32,909 bases of DNA from Oscillospiraceae bacterium. GTDB taxonomy: Bacteria > Bacillota > Clostridia > Oscillospirales > Acutalibacteraceae. The stretch spans positions 1 through 32,909 of the forward strand of contig SVPL01000029.1 in assembly GCA_015065925.1 (NCBI GenBank), in the 5' to 3' direction. This document shows positions 15,657 through 24,339 of the stretch, piece by piece; position 1 is the first letter of the stretch, and every line of letters starts with the position of its first letter. Below the pieces are notes generated by a model. The model was not told the origin of the DNA, did not search any database, and worked only from the letters and a program-made list of their open reading frames with translations. The position numbers and the translations under genes are program-made.

Positions 15657-15808
15657 GAGTTTTTTCGAAAAAACAAGCTTTAAATAAGAATTGTATAATA
15701 TTGACGGATTTTTGGTATAAGTGAATACTAAATTTTTGTTAAAATATTCAATAGTTTTGACTTTTGGCACCTGATTTTTTACAGGCTAAAAATAGTGAAT
15801 TTTAATTA

Positions 15809-15837
15809 TTGCAAATTTCAAGCATTTATAGTATAAT
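15809..15837 (+). promoter_or_regulatory. Promoter of the cls-cohesin-tetR unit
   Basis: TTGCAA (15809-15814), 17 bases, TATAAT (15832-15837), predicted start near 15844. It is divergent from the fibre-operon promoter about 150 bp away. Between the two the sequence is AT-rich with no gene and no other structure that I could support. Confidence 0.6.
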
Positions 15838-15909
15838 AAAATATAATCGTTTAAGGTTGATTTAAGTATGAATACTTTGGCTACTGCAAAAAGGAGATGA
15901 TTTTTAATT

Positions 15910-17445
15910 ATGGCAAAGCATCAACATAAGCGCGGTGCCAATATGCGCACACGACTTATGATAACTGCTCTTTTTATTCTTTTGCAGATTGCTGTTTTTG
16001 TTATGATTGCATATGTTTTTGCAGGCAGAAAATTTTGGATTTACACCACATTCCAAATTATAAGCCTTATAACCGTAACCCGAATTGTTACTAAAAGGGG
16101 TAATCCCAGTTATAAGCTTATGTGGATAATATTTATTTTGCTTTTCCCCGTTGTGGGCGGACTTTCTTACCTTGTTTGGGGTGGAGGCAGAATATTCCCC
16201 CATGTGAAAAAACGAATGAGAAAGTTCAGTGAGGGTGCAGAACCTTTTTTGGTTCAGGATACAAAGGTTAAAAGCCGTCTTTCCTATGAGGATTTACATC
16301 ATTCAAGGCAATCGGAATATCTGACAAAGGCATCGGGCTTTCCTGTTTATGACAATACGGAATGTACTTATCTTTCGCCCGGTGAAGCCGCGCTTCCCGT
16401 TATACTCAGGGAGCTTGAGAAGGCAGAAAAATACATTTTTATTGAATTTTTTATTCTTTCTGAAGATAGTATGTGGGAGCCGATACACAGCATCTTAAAG
16501 CAAAAGGTAGCAAACGGTGTGGATGTTCGAGTTATTTTTGATGATTTTGGTTCCATTACCAGACAGTATCAAGGCTTTGCAAAGCGACTTGCGGCAGATG
16601 GCATAAAGGTTGCGGTTTTTAATAAAATTTCGGCTTCGGTAAATATTTTTCAAAACAATCGAAACCACCGCAAAATTATTGTTATTGACGGCAAGGTGGC
16701 GTTTACGGGCGGTATGAATATTGCCGATGAATATATAAATGAAATCACGCTTCACGGATATTGGATGGACTCTGCAATAATGCTAAGGGGCAAGGCAGTA
16801 TCATCTTTTGTTGTAATGTTTTTAAATATGTGGGGATTTTGTGTAGGCAAAAAGCAACGCTATTCAAAATTCATTACAGATTATGTTCGTCCAACCGCAG
16901 GATTTGTTCAACCCTTTTCAGATGGGCCTATCAATGAAAAAAATCCCGGCGAGGGACTTTATATGCAAATGCTTAATACAGCGCAAAAATATGTTTATAT
17001 TGCCACCCCATACCTTATTGTGGATAACGCAATGACTCGCGCTCTTATTCTGGCGGCTGAGTCGGGTGTGGATGTCAGAATTATCACCCCCCATATTCCC
17101 GATAAAAAATATGTACATCTTGTAACTCAGTATAGTTATGATGAATTGCTTGATGCGGGTGTTAAAATTTTTGAATATACACCCGGATTTATTCATTCAA
17201 AATTCTTTGTTTCGGATGATAGGGTGGCTACCGTCGGCACCATTAATATGGATTACAGAAGCTTCTTTTTCCATTTTGAATGTGGTGTTTGGATGTGCGG
17301 TAACGATACGGTGTTGGATATAAAAAGCCATTTTTTGAGACTTCAAAAGCAAAGTATGGAAATAGAGCGTGTTAAGTGGAAAAAACGACCGCTAAGGCAA
17401 AAAATCAAACAGGCAATTCTTTACTTTTTTGCACCGTTTATGTAA
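15910..17445 (+). CDS. cls: Cardiolipin synthase (phospholipase D family)
   Basis: Membrane enzyme of 511 aa, standard length for bacterial ClsA-type synthases, which join two phosphatidylglycerol molecules to cardiolipin and glycerol. Two N-terminal helices (about 16-38 and 44-90 region) precede two HKD motifs: His253/Lys255/Asp260 (NHRKIIVID) and His429/Lys431/Asp436 (HSKFFVSD), each followed by the GG or GT-x-N element (GGMN, GTINMD). All catalytic residues are intact. AAGGAGA precedes the ATG. It heads a probable operon with the cohesin protein (33-bp gap) and a TetR regulator, so lipid remodelling may be co-regulated with surface attachment. Confidence 0.94.
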   Translation: MAKHQHKRGANMRTRLMITALFILLQIAVFVMIAYVFAGRKFWIYTTFQIISLITVTRIVTKRGNPSYKLMWIIFILLFPVVGGLSYLVWGGGRIFPHVKKRMRKFSEGAEPFLVQDTKVKSRLSYEDLHHSRQSEYLTKASGFPVYDNTECTYLSPGEAALPVILRELEKAEKYIFIEFFILSEDSMWEPIHSILKQKVANGVDVRVIFDDFGSITRQYQGFAKRLAADGIKVAVFNKISASVNIFQNNRNHRKIIVIDGKVAFTGGMNIADEYINEITLHGYWMDSAIMLRGKAVSSFVVMFLNMWGFCVGKKQRYSKFITDYVRPTAGFVQPFSDGPINEKNPGEGLYMQMLNTAQKYVYIATPYLIVDNAMTRALILAAESGVDVRIITPHIPDKKYVHLVTQYSYDELLDAGVKIFEYTPGFIHSKFFVSDDRVATVGTINMDYRSFFFHFECGVWMCGNDTVLDIKSHFLRLQKQSMEIERVKWKKRPLRQKIKQAILYFFAPFM

Positions 17446-17478
17446 ACTAGTGATTATTTTCTAAAAAGGAGTTTTAAT

Positions 17479-18297
17479 ATGAAAAAATCTTTATTATCAT
17501 TATTACTTGCAATTACAATGCTTGTTATGCTTGTAATACCTGCATCGGCAGCAACAGGAAGCTTAACCACAACCGCTAAGCTTTCAAGTGATGGAACGGG
17601 CTTTACGGTTGAACTTATTGTAAAGGATAATCCGGGTATTATCGCAATGACAGGTAAGCTTACATATGATAGCAAGGTGTTTAAGCTTACAGATGTTAAA
17701 AATGGTGAAATTTTCGAAAGTATTTTTATGTCCAGTCAGAATAAGCAGGTTAATCCTTATCAGAACATATGGATGGACGCCACCGCCGAGGAAGATATTA
17801 AAACCAACGGTGTTTTGGCAACCTACACCTTTGAGGTGCTTAAAAATGCTCCTGTTGGTGAAAGCGAGATTAAGTTTGAAATTGCAGAATCGGTTAATTT
17901 TAAAAAGGATTCAACCTCTCAATTTAAGGGTTGTTCCTTCAAGGTGAACGTAAGCAATAATTCAGGCAATTCTCAGCCAACCACACCAAATAATGATACC
18001 ATCACAAATTCTGAAGATGAAACCACCAATGACCAAACCCTTAATGTTCAAAAACCCATTAAGGATAACACCATTACTGAGGATGAGTCTGATAATACTC
18101 AGTCAGGTGATGGAACCGAAAGTGAGCAATCTGTTAACGAGGAAGACGATTATTCTATACTCAAAAATCCCGATGAGGAGTTAGAAAGCAAGGACCGTAC
18201 CCGTATAACTATTATTACCATTGCTGCTGTTTTGGTGTTGGGACTTGCAATTACATTCACCGCCCTTTATTTCAGAAAAAATAAACAAAAATCCTAA
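17479..18297 (+). CDS. Membrane-anchored cohesin domain protein
   Basis: Surface protein of 272 aa. It has a signal peptide (1-24, ASA|ATG) and one cohesin-like domain (about 26-158) with the VELIVKDNPGIIAMTGKLTYD strand pattern, a GEIF turn and the NGVLATYTFEVLKNAPVG element typical of cohesins. A Thr/Asn/Glu/Asp-rich acidic spacer (about 160-240) leads to a C-terminal TM helix (242-265) and a short RKNKQKS tail, with no sortase motif. Cohesins bind dockerins tightly with calcium; the only dockerin in the window is in the 1067-aa Hint protein, the obvious candidate partner. AAAAGGAG precedes the ATG. A carbohydrate-binding module of similar fold is the alternative. Confidence 0.85.
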   Translation: MKKSLLSLLLAITMLVMLVIPASAATGSLTTTAKLSSDGTGFTVELIVKDNPGIIAMTGKLTYDSKVFKLTDVKNGEIFESIFMSSQNKQVNPYQNIWMDATAEEDIKTNGVLATYTFEVLKNAPVGESEIKFEIAESVNFKKDSTSQFKGCSFKVNVSNNSGNSQPTTPNNDTITNSEDETTNDQTLNVQKPIKDNTITEDESDNTQSGDGTESEQSVNEEDDYSILKNPDEELESKDRTRITIITIAAVLVLGLAITFTALYFRKNKQKS

Positions 18298-18308
18298 AGG
18301 GTGTTTTT

Positions 18309-18887
18309 ATGGCTAAAAAAAGCAATACAAAAAGCAAAATTGTATCGGCGGCATGGAAGCTCTTTTACGAGCAGGGTTACGATTACACCACCGTTGATGA
18401 AATTATAAGGGAATCGGGCACCTCCAGAGGTTCGTTTTATCATTATTTCGACGGTAAAGACGCTTTGGTGGGCTCACTTGCATATCTTTTTGATGAAAAA
18501 TATGAGGAGCTAACCCCAAAAATAAATATTGAGGAAGATAGCATTGAGCTTCTTTTGTTTTTAAATTCAAAACTATTTGAAATGATTGAAAACACGGTGG
18601 ATTTAGAGCTTATGAAACGGCTTTACGCAACACAATTGCTTACCAAAGGCGAAAAACAGCTTTTAGACCACGACCGAGTTTACTATAGATTGCTTCGCAA
18701 AATTATTATGGCAGGGCAAAAAAACGGGTATATCACCACAAATCAATCGGTTAACGAAATTGTTAAATATTATGCCTTTTGTGAGCGCGCAATTCTTTAC
18801 GATTGGTGTTTGGTTTCGGGTGAATATTCACTAAAGGAAAACGGCACAAAGCAAATGAGTTTCTTCCTAACCAAACTAAAACCCTAA
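18309..18887 (+). CDS. TetR/AcrR family regulator
   Basis: DNA-binding regulator of 192 aa with an N-terminal helix-turn-helix (about 10-55; GYDYTTVDEIIRESGTSRGSFYHYFDGKDALV). The C-terminal half is helical and has no recognisable ligand family. It starts 11 bp after the cohesin gene, so it is co-transcribed with cls and the cohesin and probably regulates them. It is distinct in sequence from the TetR that heads the divergent fibre operon. Confidence 0.92.
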   Translation: MAKKSNTKSKIVSAAWKLFYEQGYDYTTVDEIIRESGTSRGSFYHYFDGKDALVGSLAYLFDEKYEELTPKINIEEDSIELLLFLNSKLFEMIENTVDLELMKRLYATQLLTKGEKQLLDHDRVYYRLLRKIIMAGQKNGYITTNQSVNEIVKYYAFCERAILYDWCLVSGEYSLKENGTKQMSFFLTKLKP

Positions 18888-18972
18888 AATTTATTTTTTG
18901 TATTATTTTTTGTACAGAATATTGTATAGTGAAATTTTACTTATTTAAAAAGATTTTAAAGCATTTTTAATA

Positions 18973-19002
18973 ACGGAGTACGGATTTTATTCTGTACTCC
19001 GT
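18973..19002. terminator. Hairpin after the second tetR, weak terminator
   Basis: ACGGAGTAC (18973-18981) pairs perfectly with GTACTCCGT (18994-19002) around a 12-nt loop. Only a broken T-run follows, so termination efficiency is uncertain. The position, between the cls-cohesin-tetR unit and putP, fits a terminator. Confidence 0.55.
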
Positions 19003-19039
19003 TCTCTATTGCATTTCTGTTAATAATATGTTAAAATGT

Positions 19040-19068
19040 TTGAGTATTTTAATTTAGTAGGGTAAAGT
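19040..19068 (+). promoter_or_regulatory. Probable putP promoter
   Basis: TTGAGT (19040-19045), 17 bases, TAAAGT (19063-19068). The -10 is weaker than at other promoters here. Start near 19075, 32 bases before the ATG. Confidence 0.45.
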
Positions 19069-19106
19069 GCAAAATTTCCCTATATATAATAAAGGAGTTG
19101 TTTATT

Positions 19107-20633
19107 ATGGAACTTGCAGCATTTATACTTTATTTTGCTGCTATGCTTGGTATAGGCTTGTTTTTCTTTTTAAAGTCTAAAAACCAAAGCGGAGAAAAGG
19201 AATATTTTTTAGGCGGTCGTTCAATGGGACCTTGGGTAACCGCAATGAGCGCTCAGGCTTCCGATATGAGTGGTTGGCTTTTAATGGGCCTTCCCGGAAG
19301 TATACTTGCTTTTGGCTTGGGGCAGGCTTGGATTGGCATTGGACTTGCTCTTGGTACGGCTCTCAATTGGATTATAGTTGCTAAAAGGCTTCGCAGATTT
19401 TCTAAATCTGCAGACGATGCAATCACACTTCCCCAATATTTGACTAACCGTTTTGCTTCCTCAGGACAGGGACTTAAGGTTGTGTGCGCAATTATATTCC
19501 TTGTTGCTTTCACAATTTATGTTGCTTCAAGCTTTGTTGCAGGCGCAACAGTTCTTTCAACAGTATTACCCGGTCTTAAAGATTATGCATTGCTTATTTT
19601 TGCCGCAATACTTATTATCTACACCTTCCTTGGTGGCTTCAAGGCAGTTTGTTGGACAGATTTCTTCCAAGGTATACTTATGCTTGTTGCACTTCTCACC
19701 ATTCCCATTGTTATTATTGTTGCTAAGGATTTGGACTTCAGTGCGCTTAATACAGTTTATTCCTACGTAGACGGCACAAACACCGTAACCTGCACCTTTA
19801 CCGACAATTTGTTCTCTGCAAGCTGGCAAGAGATTGCAACCGGTCTTGCTTGGGGCCTCGGTTACTTTGGTATGCCACACATTCTTGTAAGATTTATGTC
19901 TATTAAAAAGGCTTCAATGGTTAAGAAAAGTTCTATTGTAGCTATTATTTGGGTTGTTCTCAGTCTGGGTGCAGCTATTTTAATCGCAGTTTATGGTCGT
20001 GTGCTTGTGGGCGGTAAGCTTTTACCCGAAGGCAATCAAAAACTTATTTTTATTGAACTTGCCAGAATGTTGTTCCCCGGATTTGTTGCAGGACTTTTAA
20101 TGTCGGCAATTATAGCAGCCGCTATGTCTACCGCTGATAGTCAGCTTTTGGTTGCATCTTCTTCATTCACAAGCGATATTTATAAGCCCATATTCAGAAA
20201 ACAGGCTTCTGACAAAGAAGTTATGTGGATTGGTAGAATTACCGTTTTGGTTGTTGCTGTTATTGCTTACTTTATTGCAAGCAGTGAGGGTGAGGGCGCT
20301 CAAGCTATTATGAATATGGTTGAAAACGCTTGGGGACTTTTCGGTGCCGCCTTTGGCCCTGTAGTTATTCTCTCTCTATTCTGGAAGCGTTTTAACTACG
20401 CAGGTGCAGTTGCAGGTATTTTAGCAGGTGCAATAATCGATATTGCTTGGCTTGTTCTTTTCACAAGCACCGTCTCCGATGCCGTTATTTACGACACCAA
20501 GATTTACGAAATTCTTCCCGCATTCATTATTGGTAGCATTGTTGCAGTTATAGTTACTCTTTGCACAAAGGCTCCCGACCAAAAGGTCATTGCGATTTAT
20601 GAAGCTGCTACCAATAAAAATATTGACGATTGA
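19107..20633 (+). CDS. putP: Sodium/proline symporter
   Basis: Membrane transporter of 508 aa in the SSS family, with about 13 hydrophobic helices; imports proline with Na+. Family marks: GGRSMGPWVTAMSAQASDMSGW (about 37-58), the WTDFFQG loop near 190, and AAAMSTADSQLLVASSSFTSD (about 340-360), where the Na+-binding Ser/Thr lie. The start was moved from an in-frame TTG at 19098 to ATG 19107 because AAGGAG (19092-19097) is correctly spaced only for the latter. It is a single-gene unit with its own promoter and terminator. Proline is the best-supported substrate from overall PutP similarity; a related substrate is possible. Confidence 0.93.
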   Translation: MELAAFILYFAAMLGIGLFFFLKSKNQSGEKEYFLGGRSMGPWVTAMSAQASDMSGWLLMGLPGSILAFGLGQAWIGIGLALGTALNWIIVAKRLRRFSKSADDAITLPQYLTNRFASSGQGLKVVCAIIFLVAFTIYVASSFVAGATVLSTVLPGLKDYALLIFAAILIIYTFLGGFKAVCWTDFFQGILMLVALLTIPIVIIVAKDLDFSALNTVYSYVDGTNTVTCTFTDNLFSASWQEIATGLAWGLGYFGMPHILVRFMSIKKASMVKKSSIVAIIWVVLSLGAAILIAVYGRVLVGGKLLPEGNQKLIFIELARMLFPGFVAGLLMSAIIAAAMSTADSQLLVASSSFTSDIYKPIFRKQASDKEVMWIGRITVLVVAVIAYFIASSEGEGAQAIMNMVENAWGLFGAAFGPVVILSLFWKRFNYAGAVAGILAGAIIDIAWLVLFTSTVSDAVIYDTKIYEILPAFIIGSIVAVIVTLCTKAPDQKVIAIYEAATNKNIDD

Positions 20634-20659
20634 TTTTAAACTAAAATAGTTTTTATATG

Positions 20660-20696
20660 CCGTGATTGGGTTTTCTCAATCACGGTTATTTTTTTG
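20660..20696 (+). terminator. Intrinsic terminator of putP
   Basis: CCGTGATTG (20660-20668) pairs with CAATCACGG (20677-20685), followed by TTATTTTTTTG. A standard stem plus T-run. Confidence 0.88.
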
Positions 20697-20725
20697 TCAT
20701 AATTATGGGTTCCCAATCATATTTT
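20696..20725 (+). promoter_or_regulatory. Candidate sigma-E promoter of the spoIIIA operon
   Basis: GTCATAAT (20696-20703), 14 bases, CATATTTT (20718-20725) resembles the mother-cell sigma-E consensus (KMATATT, 14-15 bases, CATACAMT). spoIIIA is under sigma-E control in Bacillus. No sigma-A promoter of comparable quality was seen here. Confidence 0.6.
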
Positions 20726-20756
20726 TAACTAAAAGAAATATAAAGGAGCTTAAAAA

Positions 20757-21716
20757 ATGGACAAGAAAATTTTAATAGAAAGATTTAATTCACTTCTTGA
20801 TTATCTTCCCGTAAATCTTAAAAAAATGCTTTTTGAACTTAATGATGAACTGAAAATTTCGGTGCAGGAAATAAGGCTTCGCGCCGGCAGACCTCTAACC
20901 GTCACAATGGGAGGGAGTCAGTTTTTTGTATGCCGAGGGGGTACATATATGTTACCTCGCGCCGATTCGGTCTATGTGACCGCTGCCGACCTTAACGACT
21001 GCTTTTTAAAGCTTTGCAAGCATTCGGTTTATTCGCATAACAGCGAGCTTTGCGAAGGGTATATAAGCCTTGCGGGCGGGCATCGCGCAGGTGTTTGCGG
21101 AAAGGTTGTAGAGCGTGGTGGAAAAATAGAAACCATAAGGGATATTTCTTCTATAAATCTTAGAATTGCCAAGGAAATACCCCACTCTGCCGACGAAATT
21201 TTAAAGCATTATAATGGCGGGGGGATACTTATTTGCGGTGGCCCCGGAACGGGCAAAACCACCTTGCTTCGGGATATTTGCCGACAGCTCGCAAGCGGAA
21301 GGGTAGGGGGCTATAAAAAGGTGGCGGTTGTTGACAGTCGCGGTGAGATTGCGGCTGTGAGCGATGGTATCCCCAATACCGATATGGGAAGTACCGCCGA
21401 CATTATAACAGGTGTGCAAAAGGCAAAGGGTATTGAAATGGCTCTCCGAACCCTTTTTCCCGATGTTATAGCCTTTGATGAATTGGGAGATATGAATGAG
21501 GTTTCGGCTGTAACCCAATGCTTCAATTCGGGAGTTACGATAATCACCACCGCCCATATAGGCAGTATGGAAGACCTGATAAAGCGTTCTACCGTTTCAG
21601 CACTGTTAAAAACGGGAGCAATTGAGTGGGTTGTAATGTGTCATAAGGGCTTTAATTTTAGAATTGAAAATATAAATCAGCTTGATTTTTTAAAAAAGGA
21701 GCTTGCTGTGATATGA
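20757..21716 (+). CDS. spoIIIAA: Stage III sporulation protein AA (ATPase)
   Basis: Cytosolic secretion-type ATPase of 319 aa that energises the SpoIIIA-SpoIIQ channel between mother cell and forespore. Walker A is GPGTGKTT (about 162-169), and the Walker B region is VIAFDELGD (about 237-245). The N-terminal third (VQEIRLRAGRPL, HSELCEGYISLAGGHRAGV) is characteristic of SpoIIIAA. AAAGGAG precedes the ATG. It is the first of eight genes in standard order and overlaps spoIIIAB by 4 bp. Confidence 0.96.
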   Translation: MDKKILIERFNSLLDYLPVNLKKMLFELNDELKISVQEIRLRAGRPLTVTMGGSQFFVCRGGTYMLPRADSVYVTAADLNDCFLKLCKHSVYSHNSELCEGYISLAGGHRAGVCGKVVERGGKIETIRDISSINLRIAKEIPHSADEILKHYNGGGILICGGPGTGKTTLLRDICRQLASGRVGGYKKVAVVDSRGEIAAVSDGIPNTDMGSTADIITGVQKAKGIEMALRTLFPDVIAFDELGDMNEVSAVTQCFNSGVTIITTAHIGSMEDLIKRSTVSALLKTGAIEWVVMCHKGFNFRIENINQLDFLKKELAVI

Positions 21717-22204
21717 GAATTGTTGGAATTTTGCTTTTATCCTTTACCCCGCTTTTGTTTGGGTTGGATTATAGAAGCTCCCTTAAAAAACGCAGAGATT
21801 TATTTTTAAACCTAAAGGATTTTGTAGTCTTTGTTAAGGAGCAAATCCGCTTTTGCGGTAGGGAGCGAAATGAGATTTTTGCTCTTTCGGATATCAATCC
21901 TAAATTCAACGACTCGTTTTTTAAAACTCTTAAAAAATCCATTAAAAACGGAGAAAGCTTAACGAAAATACTTGAAAACTACAACGATATTCGTCTAAAA
22001 AGCAAAGAGATAGCTTACATATGCGCCTTTTTTACAGAGCTTGGAAAAACCGATACCGAAGGGCAAATTAACCACTGCGATTATTATATAAATTTGTTTT
22101 CCAAAATTGGTGAAAACTTAAGTAATTCATACATTACAAAAAGCCGTTTGTCATTGGGACTCTCAATTTCTTTAATGGCTGCAATGTTTATTATTATGAT
22201 TTAA
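21713..22204 (+). CDS. spoIIIAB: Stage III sporulation protein AB
   Basis: Protein of 163 aa with an N-terminal hydrophobic helix (about 3-20) and a C-terminal helix (about 148-163) around a helical, charged middle, as in SpoIIIAB, which is related to type II secretion GspF components. The RSSLKKRRDLFLNLKDFV segment near 22-40 is typical. The start overlaps spoIIIAA (ATGA). Confidence 0.92.
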   Translation: MRIVGILLLSFTPLLFGLDYRSSLKKRRDLFLNLKDFVVFVKEQIRFCGRERNEIFALSDINPKFNDSFFKTLKKSIKNGESLTKILENYNDIRLKSKEIAYICAFFTELGKTDTEGQINHCDYYINLFSKIGENLSNSYITKSRLSLGLSISLMAAMFIIMI

Positions 22205-22206
22205 AT

Positions 22207-22401
22207 ATGGAAATAGATTTTATTTTTAAAATTGCCGCAATAGGCATAATAGTAGCGGTGCTTAATCAACTGCTTATACGCTCGGGTAGAGAAGACCAAG
22301 CAATGTTAACCACCCTTGCGGGGTTGGTGGTTGTGCTTTTTATGGTGGTACAGGTTATTGCTGAGCTTTTTGAAACCATAAAGGATATTTTTGGTCTTTA
22401 A
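22207..22401 (+). CDS. spoIIIAC: Stage III sporulation protein AC
   Basis: Small membrane protein of 64 aa with two hydrophobic helices and the conserved IDFIFKIAAIGIIVAVLNQLL start and GREDQAMLTTLAGLVVVL core. Length matches the family. It begins 2 bp after spoIIIAB and forms part of the inner-membrane portion of the feeding-tube complex. Confidence 0.95.
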   Translation: MEIDFIFKIAAIGIIVAVLNQLLIRSGREDQAMLTTLAGLVVVLFMVVQVIAELFETIKDIFGL

Positions 22402-22403
22402 TT

Positions 22404-22781
22404 ATGATTAAAATTGCAATTTTTGCTTTGGTAGCCCTTGTGATTATTGTTGTTTTGCGACAGTATCACCCCGAATATGCCCTTATTGCTACGGTGACGG
22501 CGGGAGGCATTATTTTAATTTTTCTGGTGTATCAGCTCGCCACCCCCCTTTTTACCCTAATAAAAATGCTAAATTCCTACGGAGTGTCCGAGGGGCTTAC
22601 AAGCTACATATTAAAAGCTCTTGGAATTTGCATAATAACAAATTTTTCGGTGGGGCTTTGCTCCGATTTCGGGCAAAGCTCCCTTGCCGCAAAGGTGGAA
22701 ATGGCGGGTAAGATAGCCATACTTATAATTTCTTTGCCCATTTTGGAAAATATTTTGGAGGTAGGGCTTTCCCTTTTGTGA
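22404..22781 (+). CDS. spoIIIAD: Stage III sporulation protein AD
   Basis: Membrane protein of 125 aa with four hydrophobic segments and the family's LRQYHPEYALIATV and YILKALGICIITNFSVGLCSD motifs. It follows spoIIIAC by 2 bp. Like SpoIIIAC, it belongs to the membrane base of the SpoIIIA complex. Confidence 0.95.
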   Translation: MIKIAIFALVALVIIVVLRQYHPEYALIATVTAGGIILIFLVYQLATPLFTLIKMLNSYGVSEGLTSYILKALGICIITNFSVGLCSDFGQSSLAAKVEMAGKIAILIISLPILENILEVGLSLL

Positions 22782-23914
22782 TGAGAAAAATACAAAAAAT
22801 AGGACTGTTCTTTGTTGTTTTTATCGCCTTATTTTTTATGGTTACATTAGTCGTCTCTGCCGAAGAAGCGGCGTTTGAAGAGGAGCTTTTTAAAAGACAG
22901 CTCCAGCAAAGCGGAGCAGGAGAAATAGATTCTTTTTTGCCTGCGGATACCGCTAAAATTTTAGAAGATTTAGGTATTAACCCCGAAAATCCTGAGACCT
23001 TGTTTTCTTTTGACGGTAAAGGTATTGTTTCGGTTGTTTTTTCATTTTTAACCGATGGTATTTCGGCACCTCTTAAAACCGCCCTTTCTATAATCGGAAT
23101 TTTGCTTATTTTTGCATCCTTTGAGGGAGTTTTGGAGCAAAATCAAAATAATATGTCAATATTTGTTTGTTTTGTAGCAAGTATTGTTGCTACTCAGCCT
23201 ATTTATAGCCTTATGGAGTCGGTTAAAGAGGCAATACAAAGCCTTTCAACCTTTATGCTAAGTCTTGTGCCTGTTTATACGGGAATTATGCTCTCTTTGG
23301 GAAAAACAATGGCTTCAAGCGGATTTTCAACCCTTTTGCTTGGTGCAAGTGAGGTGATTGCCTACCTTGTTTCATACCTATTCGTACCAATATCGGGGGC
23401 GGTTATGTGCCTTGCCGTATGTGGTGGAATTTCACCCGTTTTGGGGATTTTACGGCTTTCGGAATGGATAAAAAAATGCTCCACCTGGGCTATGGGAATA
23501 GCAACTACCATATTTTTAGGTATTCTTTCCCTTCAAAACACCTTTTCATCAGCGGCAGACGGTCTTGGTATAAGGGCTTCTAAGGCAATGCTAAGCAGTA
23601 CAATCCCAATTATGGGGCCTGCCATTGCCGAAACAATTTCCACCGCCAGAGGCTGCCTTAACATTCTGCGGTCGGGGGTGGGAATTTATGCTGTGATTGC
23701 TATAGGAATTCTGGCTCTGCCCGTTATAACCGAGCTTATTTTGTGGCGGTTTTCTATGTGGGTAAGCTCTGCTGTTGCTGAAATGTTTGGCATAAAGCAG
23801 GTAGAATTGCTTTTAAGGTCGGTGGATTTTTGCTTGTCGGTGCTTCTTGCTGCCGTTTGCTTTACCGCCCTTTTGTTTGTAATCGCATTGGCTATGACCT
23901 TTAGTGGAGGATAA
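22781..23914 (+). CDS. spoIIIAE: Stage III sporulation protein AE
   Basis: Polytopic membrane protein of about 377 aa with a signal-like N-terminus (about 5-28), a short extracytoplasmic region and about seven helices, as expected for SpoIIIAE, the largest membrane component of the complex. ATG 22781 overlaps the spoIIIAD stop (TGATG); a GTG one codon earlier is the alternative. The ASFEGVLEQNQNNMSIFVCFVAS and LSLVPVYTGIMLSLG regions are typical. Confidence 0.95.
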   Translation: MRKIQKIGLFFVVFIALFFMVTLVVSAEEAAFEEELFKRQLQQSGAGEIDSFLPADTAKILEDLGINPENPETLFSFDGKGIVSVVFSFLTDGISAPLKTALSIIGILLIFASFEGVLEQNQNNMSIFVCFVASIVATQPIYSLMESVKEAIQSLSTFMLSLVPVYTGIMLSLGKTMASSGFSTLLLGASEVIAYLVSYLFVPISGAVMCLAVCGGISPVLGILRLSEWIKKCSTWAMGIATTIFLGILSLQNTFSSAADGLGIRASKAMLSSTIPIMGPAIAETISTARGCLNILRSGVGIYAVIAIGILALPVITELILWRFSMWVSSAVAEMFGIKQVELLLRSVDFCLSVLLAAVCFTALLFVIALAMTFSGG

Positions 23915-23915
23915 T

Positions 23916-24338
23916 ATGGATTTTGCTAAAATTTTATCTGTAACATCGGTTGTATTGGCGGCGTTGTGGCTTGTTTTACCAAGGGGCAAATCGGCGAACG
24001 GATTTAAATACGCTATGGGACTTTTTGTAATATCGGTTATTATTTCTATCCTTGGAGGCTTGGATTTTTCTTTGCCCGAAAAACTTCAAACATCAAATTC
24101 AACTACGGTTACCAATACCGCACAAAGCATTTCAAACGATACCGCCGTTTATGTTATTGAAAATCTGTTAAAAAAATGCAATATAAAATTTGGGGAAATA
24201 CAGATTATTACGGATAATTCAGAAAACTCAGACATAAATATTACAAAAGCATATGTAGAGCTTGAACCAAAGGATTTTGAAAGGGCGGCAGAAATCATAA
24301 AAAATCAAACAGGAATAATTTTAACGGAGGGTGGATAA
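23916..24338 (+). CDS. spoIIIAF: Stage III sporulation protein AF
   Basis: Membrane protein of 140 aa with two N-terminal helices (about 4-20 and 30-47) and an extracytoplasmic ring-building-like domain (about 85-140) that includes LKKCNIKFGEIQI. The start was set to ATG 23916 because GGAGG at 23906-23910 precedes it; the upstream in-frame GTG (23904) lies within that ribosome site. Confidence 0.9.
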   Translation: MDFAKILSVTSVVLAALWLVLPRGKSANGFKYAMGLFVISVIISILGGLDFSLPEKLQTSNSTTVTNTAQSISNDTAVYVIENLLKKCNIKFGEIQIITDNSENSDINITKAYVELEPKDFERAAEIIKNQTGIILTEGG

Positions 24339-24339
24339 T

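Noticed and set aside
15660-15673. TTTTTTCGAAAAAA palindrome
   Set aside because: Simple A/T-run symmetry in an AT-rich spacer, not related to a promoter or gene end.
15585-15770. 61-aa minus-strand open frame upstream of the fibre operon
   Set aside because: AT-rich low-complexity translation, overlaps the promoter and leader, no ribosome site.
18901-18960. Possible promoter (TTGTAC...TATAGT) after the second tetR
   Set aside because: The spacing of the two boxes is far too short for a sigma-A promoter.
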